Positions 18,287-28,757 of a DNA stretch of 64,000 nucleotides are shown here, piece by piece; position 1 is the stretch's first letter, and every line of letters begins with the position of its first letter. Location of the stretch: contig JANXSF010000013.1 of NCBI GenBank assembly GCA_025352795.1, forward strand, positions 16,176-80,175, written 5' to 3'. A program made the translations under genes and the position numbers. Origin of the DNA: Acidobacteriota bacterium. Lineage in GTDB: Bacteria > Acidobacteriota > Terriglobia > Bryobacterales > Bryobacteraceae. The notes under the pieces were generated by a model. That model was not told the DNA's origin. It did not search any database and worked only from the letters and a program-made list of their open reading frames with translations.

Positions 18287-21286
18287 ATGCTATCGCAAAA
18301 CCGTATTCGTACTCTTCTGTTGGCAATCCTCCTAACCCCATCCTGTGCCAAAAAGGAAAATCATCCCGATCAGGCGGCGATGACGCCGGAACAGTCCCGC
18401 GCCGCCATTCAATTGACCGAAGATTTCAAGGTGGAATTGTTCGCCAGTGAACCCCAAGTAGTGGACCCGGTGGAAATGGTGTGGGATGAAAATGGTCGCA
18501 TCTACGTGGCCGAAATGATGGACTATCCTGACGATCCGCTGCCTGGCAAAGATCCCCTGTCGCGCATTCGCGTGCTGGAAGATACCGACCACGATGGCAA
18601 GATCGACAAGAGCTATATCTTTGCCGACAAGCTACTGCAAGTGAGCAGTATGTTGCCCTACAAAGGTGGCTTGATCGTTGGCTGCGCGCCCGATATTTTG
18701 TTCCTCAAAGATACAGATGGCGATGGCAAAGCCGATACCCGCGAAGTACTCTTCACTGGCTGGCCCAAAGTGAATCCTGAAGGACGCATCACCAATCTTC
18801 GTTACGGCATCGACAACTGGATTTACGCAGCCAACAATGGTGCCGATGCAAAGGTCACCGTCCCTGGTAAATCTGCTGAACCGTTATTGCTGCGTGGTGC
18901 CGATTTTCGTTTCCGCCTGGATACAAGCCAGATGGAACGCGTTTCCGGCCCCGCCCAATTCGGCTTAACCATGGACGATTGGGGCAATCGCTTCATCACC
19001 CAAAATACGATTCATGTGCGCCAGGCTATCGTTCCTGCACAATATTTAAGCCGCGCATTGACTCTGGAAACTGGCCCTGTATCGGCTGATATTTCTGATC
19101 ACGGCAAAGGAACTTCACCCATGTTCCCTCTCACCAAACCGCAGCAATGGCGCGTTTCCCGCACGGATCTTCGGCAGAAAAGGTATAACGACACCAACCC
19201 GGGTCGCGTGGAACACTTGGAAGGATTCTTCACCGCAGCCAGTGGTGGTACCGTCTACACAGGCGACGTTTTTCCCGACGAATATTCCAACAACCTGTTC
19301 ACTGGCGACGTCAGCGCCAACCTGGTTCACCGTGACATTTTGGAACCCGATGGAATGACCTTCAAAGCGAAACGTTCGAAGGATAAAACCGAATTTCTGG
19401 CGTCCACCGACGTCTGGTTCCGACCCTGCCATTTTGCGAATTCGCCGGATGGCTTGCTCTACATCACCGACATGTATCGCGAGTTCATTGAGACTCCCGA
19501 ATCCATCCCCGAAGAGCTCAGAAAAGGCATGGATTTTTGGAGTGGCATGGACAAAGGCCGCATCTATCGGCTGGTTCCGAATCATCCGCGCAAAAAGCGT
19601 TCGCTGGATGTGAAATTGGGCGCACTGTCCAGTGCCGAGTTAGTAAAACTTCTTGAGGAAACCAATGGCTGGCATCGAAATACAGCGCAACGATTGCTGG
19701 TTGAAAAGCAGGATAAATCGGTGGTGCCAGCACTGGTCGAAATGGCGGCCAAAAGCACATTACCCCAAGCCCGTCTGCATGCCCTTTATGTGTTGGAGGG
19801 TCTGAAAGCATTGCAGGCTGCGCAAATTGAAGCTGCGTTGCAGGATCCGAATGTTTATTTGCGGGAACACGCGCTACGTTTGGGGGAACCGTTTCTTTCA
19901 ACCAACACATCTCTTCAATCAGCAGTTCTGAAGATGGCAGGCGATAAAGAACTTCGCGTACTTCATCAGTTGGCTTACACGTTGGGTGAATTTTCGACTC
20001 CAGCAGCACGTCAAACATTGGCGAAGTTAGCCAATGAACATGCCGATGACAATTGGTTCCGCATCGCAATTCTGACTTCCGCCGCGGACAGCCCGGCAGA
20101 TTTTTTAGAGACCATGATGCGCAGCGGAACGTCATGGCAAGTTCCAGCCTTTGTTCAGCAACTGGGATCACTCATCGGTGCCCGGCAAAATCCCGCAGAG
20201 ATTTCGAAACTACTATCCATTACTGGTCGCTTGAAAAATCCCGAAGCTGCTTTCACCGGCCTAGCTCGCGGGCTGGAACTCGCCGCAGGTCATCGTTTGG
20301 ATGTTCCGAGTGCGGAGGCCGTATTTACGCGTGTTTTGAATCAGCCCGAACCAAATTTGGAAGCTGCGGCGTGGCGCGCGGCGCGCTTTTTCAACCTGCC
20401 AGGCATCTTGAAAAAGGCCACCAGAGACGCGGTGAATACTGACCTGCCTCCAGCCAAAAGAGCCGCCGCCGTGCGCGCCTTGGCGAGTGGGAATTTCAAC
20501 CAGGCAACCGCTATTCTGGACAAAGTCTTTACCCAACCAGGGGACCCCGCTGTGCAAACTGCCGCAATAGAAACGCTGTCACTATTCAGCGAAACGGCAG
20601 CCGCCCATCAGATTGTGAGGCACTGGAAAGTGAGTGGTCCAGAAGCGCGCACCAAAGCGTTGACCGGTATGTTGAGCCGTCGCGATTGGGCACCAGTGCT
20701 GCTTGACGCCATCGACAAAGGGGATGTGGAAGCCTCCGCCATCGAAGTGGGTGCCCGCTCTCGTTTACTTGAAGCGAAGGACCCCGTCATTGCCGCGCGC
20801 GCCAAAAAACTGTTTCAAGCGGCAGCAGGGGATCGTGCCAAAGTGGTTGCCGAATATGCCGACGCCGTCAACTTGAACGGAGATCCACTGAAAGGTAAAA
20901 CTCGGTTTGAAGAGAACTGCGCCAAGTGCCATTCGCCGGGTAAGCAGGGCGGTCGCGTAGGGCCCGATCTTTCAGGCGTGAACAACAAGTCGAAGAGAGA
21001 GTTGCTGGAGTCCATCCTAAATCCTAGCTACGCTATTGATCCACGGTTTACCAACTACATGGTGACCACGAATGATACGCGCGTTTTTGACGGCATCATT
21101 GCCAACGAAACTCCTGGCGCGATTACGCTTCGTGGAGGATCGGGTGAAGGCGACGTTTCCATTTTGCGCAAGAACATTGCCGAAGTAAGGGCATCCAGCA
21201 TTTCCTTGATGCCAGACGAATTAGAGAAGGCTCTGGGAAAGCAAGGCTTGGCAGATGTGATTGCCTATCTGCGAGCCGGTTTGTAG
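18287..21286 (+). CDS. PVC-type membrane-bound dehydrogenase with HEAT repeats and C-terminal cytochrome c
   Basis: A 999-residue lipoprotein. The signal ends in the lipobox LTPSC with Cys20 as lipidation site. Residues about 50-430 form the beta-propeller dehydrogenase domain ([23 protein letters not shown], calcium-like DTDHDGKID and DTDGDGKAD loops). Residues about 450-840 are HEAT-like helical repeats. The C-terminus holds one c-type heme site, CAKCH (Cys878, Cys881, His882), followed by a TIGR02603-type tail with [20 protein letters not shown]. Such proteins are thought to oxidise sugars in the periplasm and pass electrons to the attached heme; the substrate is unknown. ATG at 18287 is preferred over a GTG at 18275, which would overlap the serS start. 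Confidence 0.92.
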   Translation: MLSQNRIRTLLLAILLTPSCAKKENHPDQAAMTPEQSRAAIQLTEDFKVELFASEPQVVDPVEMVWDENGRIYVAEMMDYPDDPLPGKDPLSRIRVLEDTDHDGKIDKSYIFADKLLQVSSMLPYKGGLIVGCAPDILFLKDTDGDGKADTREVLFTGWPKVNPEGRITNLRYGIDNWIYAANNGADAKVTVPGKSAEPLLLRGADFRFRLDTSQMERVSGPAQFGLTMDDWGNRFITQNTIHVRQAIVPAQYLSRALTLETGPVSADISDHGKGTSPMFPLTKPQQWRVSRTDLRQKRYNDTNPGRVEHLEGFFTAASGGTVYTGDVFPDEYSNNLFTGDVSANLVHRDILEPDGMTFKAKRSKDKTEFLASTDVWFRPCHFANSPDGLLYITDMYREFIETPESIPEELRKGMDFWSGMDKGRIYRLVPNHPRKKRSLDVKLGALSSAELVKLLEETNGWHRNTAQRLLVEKQDKSVVPALVEMAAKSTLPQARLHALYVLEGLKALQAAQIEAALQDPNVYLREHALRLGEPFLSTNTSLQSAVLKMAGDKELRVLHQLAYTLGEFSTPAARQTLAKLANEHADDNWFRIAILTSAADSPADFLETMMRSGTSWQVPAFVQQLGSLIGARQNPAEISKLLSITGRLKNPEAAFTGLARGLELAAGHRLDVPSAEAVFTRVLNQPEPNLEAAAWRAARFFNLPGILKKATRDAVNTDLPPAKRAAAVRALASGNFNQATAILDKVFTQPGDPAVQTAAIETLSLFSETAAAHQIVRHWKVSGPEARTKALTGMLSRRDWAPVLLDAIDKGDVEASAIEVGARSRLLEAKDPVIAARAKKLFQAAAGDRAKVVAEYADAVNLNGDPLKGKTRFEENCAKCHSPGKQGGRVGPDLSGVNNKSKRELLESILNPSYAIDPRFTNYMVTTNDTRVFDGIIANETPGAITLRGGSGEGDVSILRKNIAEVRASSISLMPDELEKALGKQGLADVIAYLRAGL

Positions 21287-21357
21287 CCGACCGCCCACTC
21301 TAACCTGAATCCCGAAGTTGATTACACCTAACTCTCCAATGTCATGTAGTTTCTTGA

Positions 21358-21520
21358 CAATTGGAATGAAAACTTCTCTCGCAAGCGAGCCAGCAGGCGG
21401 AATCGTCTGCCACTTTCACAAGACCTGGAGTTGGGTTGGTGCGTTTGTGGGTTGGTGCGATTCCGCCTACCAAGTCCGCTAGCGGACTTTTTTCACTCCT
21501 CCGAGTGCCTGGAAAAACTA
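21358..21520 (+). repeat. Convergent intergenic space with palindromic repeat A (18-bp core at 21472-21489)
   Basis: The 244-base space between the 3' ends of the PVC-type dehydrogenase (+) and the MlaF-like gene (-) contains the second copy of the palindrome AAGTCCGCTAGCGGACTT, again preceded by a GCGATTCCGCCTACC arm and followed by CGAGTGCCTGGAAAA. The copy at 4625-4642 has the same flanks with a few changes. No T-run terminator is present, so this element may be what limits read-through between the convergent genes. Confidence 0.7.
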
Positions 21521-21530
21521 TCCGACCTAG

Positions 21531-22286
21531 CTATTCGTACTGCACTCTATCCATCGCCAGAAATTCGTGAATGTGCGGATGTTCGGCGAATTCCAGGCCT
21601 ACCACTGGGCCGAAGTAGATCACTGCCCCTTCATGCAGGAACACGACGTTATCAGCCACCCGGCGCATTAATTCCAAGTCGTGAGTGACCACCACGGACG
21701 TCAGCCGAAGTTGCTGCTTTAGCTTCAACATCAATGAACCCAGATGGTCGCTCATAATTGGATCCACCATGGTGGTTGGTTCGTCGTAAAGAATGCATTC
21801 GGGCTGTGCCGCCAGCGCTCGGGCAATGGCCACGGCTCGGCGATGACCAGTCGATAAATCTGTTGGATAGTCATCAGCACGATCTTCCAAGTCCACCAGC
21901 CCCAGCAGGCCTTTCACAATTTCTTCGCGATTTTCGGCATCGTAATCTTCCCTAAGCTCCAGCGAAAACGCGATATTTTCGGCCACAGTTAAGGAATCGA
22001 ACAAGGCTCCGGATTGGAAGACCATGGTCACTTTCTTGCGAAGACGACGAAGTTCCGCTTCCCCAAAATCGGTGATGTTTTCATGGGAAACAATCACCTG
22101 CCCGGAATCGGGTTTAAGGAAACCCATAATGTGCCCCAGCGAAACGCTTTTACCAACTCCGCTTTGCCCAATGATCGCTACAGTTTCACCAGCATCCACC
22201 CAAAAATTGGAATCGACTAAAACGGGCTTATCAAACGTCTTATAAACGTGGCGGAATTCAATGTAGTGGGGAAATTGATCAATCAT
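21531..22286 (-). CDS. MlaF-like ABC transporter ATP-binding protein
   Basis: A 251-residue ATPase with Walker A (GQSGVGKS), Q-loop (MVFQSGALFDSLTVAENI), signature (LSTGHRRAVAIARAL), Walker B (CILYDEPTTMVDP) and H-loop (VVVTHDLE). The Q-loop region and the EPTTMVDP segment resemble MlaF/Ttg2A, which powers retrograde phospholipid transport with MlaE and MlaD. The signature is LSTGH rather than LSGG(Q/M). No mlaE or mlaD gene is adjacent. ATG at 22286 is chosen, five bases after the mobA stop; a TTG at 22313 would overlap mobA. Confidence 0.85.
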   Translation of the reverse strand: MIDQFPHYIEFRHVYKTFDKPVLVDSNFWVDAGETVAIIGQSGVGKSVSLGHIMGFLKPDSGQVIVSHENITDFGEAELRRLRKKVTMVFQSGALFDSLTVAENIAFSLELREDYDAENREEIVKGLLGLVDLEDRADDYPTDLSTGHRRAVAIARALAAQPECILYDEPTTMVDPIMSDHLGSLMLKLKQQLRLTSVVVTHDLELMRRVADNVVFLHEGAVIYFGPVVGLEFAEHPHIHEFLAMDRVQYE

Positions 22287-22291
22287 GATGT

Positions 22292-22837
22292 CTAAACGGG
22301 CTTCGCCGCCCAATCTGCAGGGCTATTAAGATTTTGAAAACAAACAACTTGGTCAACTTCAAACAACTTTACCCGCAATCCTTCCAACGCTTGCCGAACC
22401 TTACGAACCCCACTGGCCAACGCTTGGTCCACGGTCCCCAGGCAGCGTCGATGATAGGCCGCGCACAGCGGTTGACCGGCGGGCATCAGGCAATCCGATC
22501 CGCTAAGTTTTGCTTCCTCCAGCAACCGTTTCAGCAATTCCGGGTTCAAATAAGGCATGTCGCAGGCCACAATCAGGTTCCAATCCGACTCCGTAGCCGC
22601 CAGCGCCGCGCGAATTCCACTCAACGGACCCAAACCCGCCTTCTGGTCTTCAATGACAGGAAAACCCAGGTGGCCGTACTTTGCCAGCGAGCCCACCAAC
22701 GTCACTTGGCTGGTTACGGGAACCATAAGGTTGGCCACATGCACAACCATCGGTTGACCTTGCCAATCGAGCAGTGCCTTATCCGTTCCCATTCGCGAAC
22801 TGGCACCCCCGGCAAGCACGAATCCAGCTTGGCTCAT
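22292..22837 (-). CDS. mobA: Molybdenum cofactor guanylyltransferase (MobA-like)
   Basis: A 181-residue nucleotidyltransferase. The GTP-binding LAGGASSRMGTDKALL at residues 8-23 and the metal-binding ACDMPYL near residue 92 are the MobA hallmarks, and the length is close to the usual 190-200. MobA attaches GMP to molybdopterin to make the bis-MGD cofactor. MobA-like proteins of uncertain specificity exist, and no other moa/mob/mod genes are in the window. It is followed five bases later by the MlaF-like ATPase, probably one transcript. Confidence 0.82.
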   Translation of the reverse strand: MSQAGFVLAGGASSRMGTDKALLDWQGQPMVVHVANLMVPVTSQVTLVGSLAKYGHLGFPVIEDQKAGLGPLSGIRAALAATESDWNLIVACDMPYLNPELLKRLLEEAKLSGSDCLMPAGQPLCAAYHRRCLGTVDQALASGVRKVRQALEGLRVKLFEVDQVVCFQNLNSPADWAAKPV

Positions 22838-22909
22838 TTCAAAATTGTAGCATCCGAATTTGCGCTTTCCTCAACAGTCTCAATCCTTTGGAAAAGGGGT
22901 GTATAATCA

Positions 22910-23710
22910 GTGCGAGTAGCTTTTCTAAACATTTCCATGCAGTTCTGTTCCTTTTTTCTGATCAGCGGCATTACCGTAGCTTCGGCTGCGTCGCTTCCGG
23001 CTGCTCAAGCGAAGAGAAAGCCAGCGATCGTGGCCACCATTGGCACAGTTACCAGAACCGATAACAACACCGGGCGCATTGTACGCAGCGTCGTGATTGA
23101 ACCCAGACAGATCGCTCCGCGGGTAATTGAATCGTTTTCCAATGTGGAATTGAAGCCTGTTTCGCAAACGGTGATTGGCGATTTAGTGGATAAAGCTTCG
23201 TCGGAACATGGCGTTGATCCCTTGCTGGTTGCGGCCATAATACATGTGGAAAGTGGTTTTAATCCCAACGCGCTGTCCCCTAAAGGTGCTGAAGGGTTAA
23301 TGCAATTGATGCCCGAAACGGGACGCCGTTGGGGTGCCCGCAACGCTTTCAACCCAGAGGAAAACATCCGTGCCGGGGTCCGCTATTTTAAGTATTTGCA
23401 GGATATGTTCAAGGATGATCGGCTGGCATTAGCTGCTTATAATGCGGGCGAAAATGCGGTGCAGCGATACGGTTGGATTCCCCCGTATCAGGAAACAGTG
23501 GAATATGTGTATCGGGTTGGAAGAAAGTACGGGGAAAATCGGCGAGCCGCGTCAGTGTTGGCCAAAACCATGCCTTTTCAATCCAAAGTTGAAGTGGCTG
23601 CCGCAGACATCGCCTCGGCTGAAAATCCTCAGAAGGATGTTCTGCCCAGCTATCGACCAGTGGAATATTATGTAGATAGCGAAGGAAAGTTGTTCTTGAA
23701 GACGAGGTAA
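22910..23710 (+). CDS. Lytic transglycosylase (SLT domain)
   Basis: A 266-residue secreted enzyme that cleaves the glycan strands of peptidoglycan. A signal peptide (about residues 10-30) is followed by a linker and an SLT goose-lysozyme-like domain from about residue 95 (LLVAAIIHVESGFNPNALS, catalytic Glu in HVESGF; KGAEGLMQLMPET; LALAAYNAGENAV). A GTG start at 22910 with GGGG ten bases upstream is given; ATG at 22937 is an alternative that still keeps the signal peptide. A TATAAT at 22903-22908 would favour the later start. The amidase gene follows after three bases, so two wall-degrading enzymes are made together. Confidence 0.9.
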   Translation: MRVAFLNISMQFCSFFLISGITVASAASLPAAQAKRKPAIVATIGTVTRTDNNTGRIVRSVVIEPRQIAPRVIESFSNVELKPVSQTVIGDLVDKASSEHGVDPLLVAAIIHVESGFNPNALSPKGAEGLMQLMPETGRRWGARNAFNPEENIRAGVRYFKYLQDMFKDDRLALAAYNAGENAVQRYGWIPPYQETVEYVYRVGRKYGENRRAASVLAKTMPFQSKVEVAAADIASAENPQKDVLPSYRPVEYYVDSEGKLFLKTR

Positions 23711-23713
23711 TTT

Positions 23714-25264
23714 TTGTCAGTAGGCTTACCCCATTCCGGCAAATTCCCTTGCAGCCTGTTGTTCCTTTCTATACTTGTGTTCGCCGAACTTAGGGCGGCC
23801 GAAAAATCGCCAATTACCCTGAATAATATCATCGTTCAAACGCAGGACAATACAACACGGGTGACAGTGGAACTATCGGGTAAGTTCACTTTCGATACCG
23901 ATCAGATCGGCAACCCGGACCGCCTTTTCTTTGATTTTTCTTCTACCAAACCCAAAGCTGATACCAAATCCGTAATTGCCGTGCGCAATGGTCATTTGAA
24001 GCAGATTCGCGTGGGGGAATCGAAGCCGAAAGTTACCAGAGTGGTGCTTGATCTGGAAAGGGAAACCGCTTTCACCACTTCTGTGTTGCAAAACCCTCAC
24101 CGCCTGATCATTGATATTCGTCGTGCTGGAACAATTGAAACCTCTTCGATGCGCGCTTCCACTATCCCCGATCCGGAACTTTCCTCGCCCGCTCCGGCAC
24201 TTGCCATAAAGTCGAAACGAATGATCCGACCCTTGGTGCCTCCGCCTTCTTTTTACGAGCGTCGCGTGCCACAAAAACGGTTCGTTGCCGTGATCAACCC
24301 ACCAAGCTTTTCCATTAACAGTATCGTGATCCCGGAATTTGACTGGCACAAGCAACACCTGATTCCGGCGACAGCCAAACTCCCTGGGTATCGACCGGCG
24401 ACAAAAATCATCGCGAAAACCGTGCCAAACACAAAGGCTCCTGAAATTCGCGATCCGACGCCGCGCGCTCAGTCCGCCAACAGCGCTGCGCCACGTGCCG
24501 CGATCGCCGCTAAACTCTCCACCACCGGTCCCGATTCGCTGACTCGCGCACTGGGATTGAAAATCGGTCGCATCGTGATTGATCCAGGCCACGGTGGTCA
24601 CGATCAAGGTTCCAGCGGTCCTACCGGGCTGCTTGAAAAAGAATTAGTGCTGGATATTTCCACGCGTTTGGGCGCAATGATTGAAGAACAATTGGGCAGC
24701 GAAGTGGTTTTCACGCGCTCTGATGACCGATTTATTCCGCTGGAAGAGCGCCCGCGTATTGCCAATCAGGTAAAAGCAGATTTGTTCCTATCCATCCACG
24801 CCAACTCTTCTGTGTATCGGGCGGCGACGGGTGTGGAAACGTATTACCTCAGCTTCACCACCTCCAAGCAGGCATTGGAGGTAGCCGCCAGGGAAAATGC
24901 ATCCAGCCAACATCGAGTTTCTGAATTGAAGGATTTGCTGCAAAAAATCGCGTTGAAAGATAAGGTGGATGAATCCCGGGAGTTTGCATCGCGGCTTTTA
25001 ACGCCACTCTCCAAAGCCACCAGTGCAACTTCAGCCGCCAGCAATCGGGGAGTGAAGAAGGCTCCATTTATTGTCCTGATTGGGGCCAATATGCCCAGCG
25101 TGTTGGCCGAAATTGGATTTGTAAGTAATCCCAGAGATGAGCAACTGATGAAGAAGCCTGAGCAGCGTCAGAAAATTGCCGAAGCTCTGATGCGCGGCCT
25201 TTTACAGTATGCCGAATCCTTGAGCCATTTTCAACTTGCCAGGCGCGCTGCTGACGATGAATAG
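23714..25264 (+). CDS. AMIN-domain N-acetylmuramoyl-L-alanine amidase (AmiC-like)
   Basis: A 516-residue exported amidase with a TTG start three bases after the transglycosylase stop. After the signal peptide come an AMIN domain (about 35-140; RVTVELSGKFTFDTD, PHRLIIDIRRAG) that targets the septum or wall, a basic, proline-rich linker, and an Amidase_3 catalytic domain (about 285-505; VIDPGHGGHDQG with zinc ligand His293, ELVLDISTRLG, LFLSIHANSS, VLAEIGFVSNPRDE). It removes stem peptides from peptidoglycan, typically during daughter-cell separation. An insertion of about 60 residues lies between LSIHANSS and the final GFVSNP motif, as in AmiA/C autoinhibitory segments. Confidence 0.93.
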   Translation: MSVGLPHSGKFPCSLLFLSILVFAELRAAEKSPITLNNIIVQTQDNTTRVTVELSGKFTFDTDQIGNPDRLFFDFSSTKPKADTKSVIAVRNGHLKQIRVGESKPKVTRVVLDLERETAFTTSVLQNPHRLIIDIRRAGTIETSSMRASTIPDPELSSPAPALAIKSKRMIRPLVPPPSFYERRVPQKRFVAVINPPSFSINSIVIPEFDWHKQHLIPATAKLPGYRPATKIIAKTVPNTKAPEIRDPTPRAQSANSAAPRAAIAAKLSTTGPDSLTRALGLKIGRIVIDPGHGGHDQGSSGPTGLLEKELVLDISTRLGAMIEEQLGSEVVFTRSDDRFIPLEERPRIANQVKADLFLSIHANSSVYRAATGVETYYLSFTTSKQALEVAARENASSQHRVSELKDLLQKIALKDKVDESREFASRLLTPLSKATSATSAASNRGVKKAPFIVLIGANMPSVLAEIGFVSNPRDEQLMKKPEQRQKIAEALMRGLLQYAESLSHFQLARRAADDE

Positions 25265-25276
25265 CGTGTGCGTTTC

Positions 25277-26221
25277 TTAGTGAGCTGTTCCCACCAGTTC
25301 ATCCTGCGTTTTGTTGGTTGGAAGCAAGAACTCCACCCGATTTCGACCGCTATTTTTAGCCTTGTATAACGCCTCATCGGCAGTTTGTACCAACACCTCT
25401 GGCAAATACCCCGGCATCCAACTGGTTGCGCCAAAACTTGCCGTCACCGTCAATTCCGTGTTGTTGTAACTTACCGCAGTTTCCCCAATTAAACGACGAA
25501 ACCGCTCCGCCTGTTTCACCGTGTTAACGGAATCGCATCCGGGAAGAATGATCAGGAATTCTTCGCCACCGTAACGCCCAATCGCATCGTAGGGGCGCAT
25601 GCTTTCCTGGAAGCGACGCGCCAATTCCCGCAATACGGCATCGCCGGCGGCGTGTCCTGCAGTGTCGTTGATCAGTTTAAAACGGTCAATATCAAGGATT
25701 AGGAGTCCGCAAGGAGTATGTTCACGGCTGGACCGAGCCATTTCAGCGCAGAGCCTTTCTAAAATCATGCCGCGATTCTTCAGCCCGGTTAGCGAATCGT
25801 GCGTCGCCCGAATCCGCAGTGCTTCCCTGGTTTTCAGCAGTTCATCCTGCAATTCTACAATGCGTCGGCCAGCTCGCAGACGTACTTGCAATTCCTGCTG
25901 GTCGAATGGCTTGGCCAGGTAATCGTCAGCACCAGAAGTCATCCCTTCAATCAGATCTTCTTTCAAACCGCGCGATGTAAGCAGCAGAATGTAGGAATAG
26001 GGTTCGCGGTTTCTGGCACGCAGCAACTTGCACACTTCGGGCCCAGTATGGCCTGGCATCATCCAATCTAAAATCGCCAATCTGGGCGAATCGGGCTGTT
26101 GAAGAATTTCCCACGCTTGTTCCCCATCGCAAGTGGAAATAACCTCGTAACCCCATTTGGTCAGAGTCGATTCCAATACGTGACGTGATACCGGACTGTC
26201 GTCAGCAATCAATACCCTCAT
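25277..26221 (-). CDS. Receiver-GGDEF diguanylate cyclase (PleD-like)
   Basis: A 314-residue response regulator. A receiver domain (phosphoacceptor Asp52 in LDWMMPGHTG) and a short coiled coil (about 119-137) lead into a GGDEF domain with an intact GGEEF active site (218-222) and an RPYD inhibitory site (209-212) five residues before it. It should make cyclic di-GMP when phosphorylated and be product-inhibited. It lies convergent with the amidase gene, 12 bases between stop codons. The partner kinase is not adjacent. Confidence 0.95.
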   Translation of the reverse strand: MRVLIADDSPVSRHVLESTLTKWGYEVISTCDGEQAWEILQQPDSPRLAILDWMMPGHTGPEVCKLLRARNREPYSYILLLTSRGLKEDLIEGMTSGADDYLAKPFDQQELQVRLRAGRRIVELQDELLKTREALRIRATHDSLTGLKNRGMILERLCAEMARSSREHTPCGLLILDIDRFKLINDTAGHAAGDAVLRELARRFQESMRPYDAIGRYGGEEFLIILPGCDSVNTVKQAERFRRLIGETAVSYNNTELTVTASFGATSWMPGYLPEVLVQTADEALYKAKNSGRNRVEFLLPTNKTQDELVGTAH

Positions 26222-26502
26222 GTGTTCCTCAAGCTGGCTGCGGTTAGAGAATCAAGGATCTGAACATGGCTCAACTGGTTAAACGTATATTTCATGCTAG
26301 TTCCACCCTTGGTTGCCTTATCGACTACGAACATCAAGATTCCAGGAAAAATAATGGTAGTGTGGCGGCGCGGATTTTCTTCTTCACTTATCCTACTTCT
26401 TTTACTTGTTCCTTATCGCTAACCTCTCCCTTCTAGCCCGCGACTCTACAATTCGTTTCGAAGATTTTATTCATACGGTTCGGCTAATCTGAAAGAAGCA
26501 TC

Positions 26503-28074
26503 ATGCGAATCCTGATTCTGGCCTGTCTCATCGCCACACTAACTCCTGCCGCCGTTCATCTCCATTCCACGCCACAAAAATTCCGAACCTTCTACGCCAA
26601 AGATTCGCCAGACGTGCCCGCTGCGTTGAAAGCCCTGCCCACCTCATCGACCCCCAGCAGCACCACAGCAGACGATAGAGTCACTTGGATCGGCTCCAGC
26701 AAAGGCCTCACCCGCACTTCTCCCAAAGAAATTCCTTCCCGACGCCTGCAATTCTTTTCTGGCAAACGGTACTTGCCCGATGACCAAGTGGAAGCCATCC
26801 TTGCCCATAAGAATAGAGCTTGGGTTCGTACTGCAACAGGCGTCGCCCACATTGAATTCCGATCGCTTACCTTAGCGCAAAAGGCAGCTCTGTTTGAACA
26901 ACGGATCGCCACACGCCACAATCGCCACGGGCTGGTTGCCGATTCCCACCTGTCCACCCCCGGCGATCTTTCCACCAGTCAAACCGTCCCCACAGATAAC
27001 GACGGCTTGTGGACTTCCATCTACTCCACTGCCGCCTGCTTCCGCTACGCCGTTGAACCCTCACCCGCCAATCTGGAGCGGGCTCGTCAGGCAACCGACG
27101 CCATTCTGTTTCTGGAGCAGGTCACCAATAGACCAGGCTTCCCTGCCCGATCCTTTGTCACCGCCAATGAAAAGCCTTCTTCCGACGGCATGTGGCACTG
27201 GACTGCCGACGGTAAATATCGTTTCAAAGGGGATACTTCTTCCGACGAATTAGTGGGCCACTTCTTTGCCTTCGCCGTTGCTTGGGATCTGCTTCCCGAC
27301 CCAGCTCTGAAGGCACGCATCGTCGCCACTACTTCGCGAATCATGGATCACATTCTGGATCATGACCTGACGATGACCGACGTCACCGGGTTCCCTACGT
27401 TTTGGGGCCGCTGGTCAGAAGATTACTTTGCCTCCATTCGCGGTCGTAGTGATTCGCCACTAAACGCTGCGGAAATTCTCAGTTTTCTGAAAGCGGCCCA
27501 CCACATCACCGGCAATCCGCGCTATCAGCAGGAATATAATCGGCTGGCACTTGGGCGCGGTTATGCAGCGTTGGCAGGAAAGGTAATTGAACTGCGGGAG
27601 GAGCTGAATTATTCCGATGAGGAGTTGGCTTTTCTTCCGCTATACTTATTGTTCCGCTACGAAAAAGATCCCAAGCTTTTGGCACTGTATCGAACTGCAC
27701 TCGATGGTTGGTGGCAGAATGCCCAGCGCGAAGCAAACCCATTGTGGACAATGATTTTTATGTTGGGCCGCCCTGGCGCAAAGGCCAATCTGAACGCAGC
27801 TGTGGAAACGCTCTACCGCATGCCCATCGATATGATCACCTGGAATGTGACCAACTCCGAACGCGAAGAGGTTCCGCTATCGAAAGAGATTGACCGCCAT
27901 CAGCATCCCCAATCCACGCGATTGCTGCCGCCCGATGAACGTCCGGTGATGCGCTGGAACGCGAATCCTTTTCAAGTGGACGGTGGCAATAATGGGTCCA
28001 GCGAAAATGACGGGGCGCATTTTTTGCTGCCCTATTGGCTGGGACGGTATCACAAACTGCTGATCGGAGAATAA
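26503..28074 (+). CDS. Exported hypothetical protein with helical-barrel-like domain
   Basis: A 523-residue protein with a signal peptide ([18 protein letters not shown]). I do not recognise a named family. Residues about 60-125 resemble a two-component-regulator-propeller blade ([23 protein letters not shown]). Residues about 160-515 have alternating helices and Trp/His-rich loops ([57 protein letters not shown]) in the manner of (alpha/alpha)6-barrel sugar-active enzymes. This is a guess at fold, not function. A promoter must lie in the 281 bases before it, where no other gene is seen; clpP follows 47 bases after its stop. Confidence 0.75.
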   Translation: MRILILACLIATLTPAAVHLHSTPQKFRTFYAKDSPDVPAALKALPTSSTPSSTTADDRVTWIGSSKGLTRTSPKEIPSRRLQFFSGKRYLPDDQVEAILAHKNRAWVRTATGVAHIEFRSLTLAQKAALFEQRIATRHNRHGLVADSHLSTPGDLSTSQTVPTDNDGLWTSIYSTAACFRYAVEPSPANLERARQATDAILFLEQVTNRPGFPARSFVTANEKPSSDGMWHWTADGKYRFKGDTSSDELVGHFFAFAVAWDLLPDPALKARIVATTSRIMDHILDHDLTMTDVTGFPTFWGRWSEDYFASIRGRSDSPLNAAEILSFLKAAHHITGNPRYQQEYNRLALGRGYAALAGKVIELREELNYSDEELAFLPLYLLFRYEKDPKLLALYRTALDGWWQNAQREANPLWTMIFMLGRPGAKANLNAAVETLYRMPIDMITWNVTNSEREEVPLSKEIDRHQHPQSTRLLPPDERPVMRWNANPFQVDGGNNGSSENDGAHFLLPYWLGRYHKLLIGE

Positions 28075-28121
28075 GAGCCCCCATCAGCGCGGTATCATTA
28101 AATCAGAGACACGCCTTTTCT

Positions 28122-28736
28122 ATGGATATGAACAATTCTGTATTAGTTCCGATGGTGGTTGAGCAGACTTCGCGGGGGGAACGTGCTTACGATATCTACT
28201 CGCGATTGCTGAAAGAAAACATCATCTTTCTTGGAACGCCCATTGACGACAATGTCGCCAACCTGATCATTGCGCAGTTGCTATTTTTAGCCGCCGAGGA
28301 TCCAGAACGCGATATTTCGCTCTACATCAACTCGCCGGGTGGTTCTATCACCGCCGGCCTAGCCATCCTCGACACCATGCGATTGGTGGAGCCCGACATC
28401 GTAACCTATTGCGTTGGCCAAGCCGCTTCCATGGCCGCTGTTCTTCTGGCCTGTGGAGCCAAGGGAAAGCGTTACAGTTTACCCAATAGCCGCATTCTGA
28501 TCCACCAGCCCTCAATGAGCGGATTGGCTGGACAGGCCACCGATATCGACATTTATGCCAGGGAAATTTTGCGCATGCGGGAATCGCTGAATGCCATCCT
28601 GGCCGATGCTTGTAGTCAACCAACAGAACGTATTGCTCGTGACGTGGATCGTGATTACATCATGAGTCCGCAACAGGCGCTGGAATACGGCATGTTGGAT
28701 AAGATCATTTCTCACCGCGGCGAGAAGAAATCCTAG
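28122..28736 (+). CDS. clpP: ATP-dependent Clp protease proteolytic subunit
   Basis: A 204-residue serine peptidase with the complete triad: Ser103 ([12 protein letters not shown]), His128 ([10 protein letters not shown]) and Asp178 ([10 protein letters not shown]). ClpP forms a double heptameric barrel that degrades proteins unfolded by ClpX or ClpA/C. ATG at 28122 gives the expected N-terminus ([22 protein letters not shown]); a longer frame to 28035 overlaps the preceding gene and lacks homology. No clpX follows in this window, and tig is not adjacent, so this may be one of several clpP copies. Confidence 0.96.
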   Translation: MDMNNSVLVPMVVEQTSRGERAYDIYSRLLKENIIFLGTPIDDNVANLIIAQLLFLAAEDPERDISLYINSPGGSITAGLAILDTMRLVEPDIVTYCVGQAASMAAVLLACGAKGKRYSLPNSRILIHQPSMSGLAGQATDIDIYAREILRMRESLNAILADACSQPTERIARDVDRDYIMSPQQALEYGMLDKIISHRGEKKS

Positions 28737-28757
28737 CTCCATTCAGTCAAATGTGAA

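Noticed and set aside
22334..22906. 190-codon plus-strand frame opposite mobA
   Set aside because: Antisense shadow of a gene with clear MobA motifs; no domain, no ribosome-binding site.
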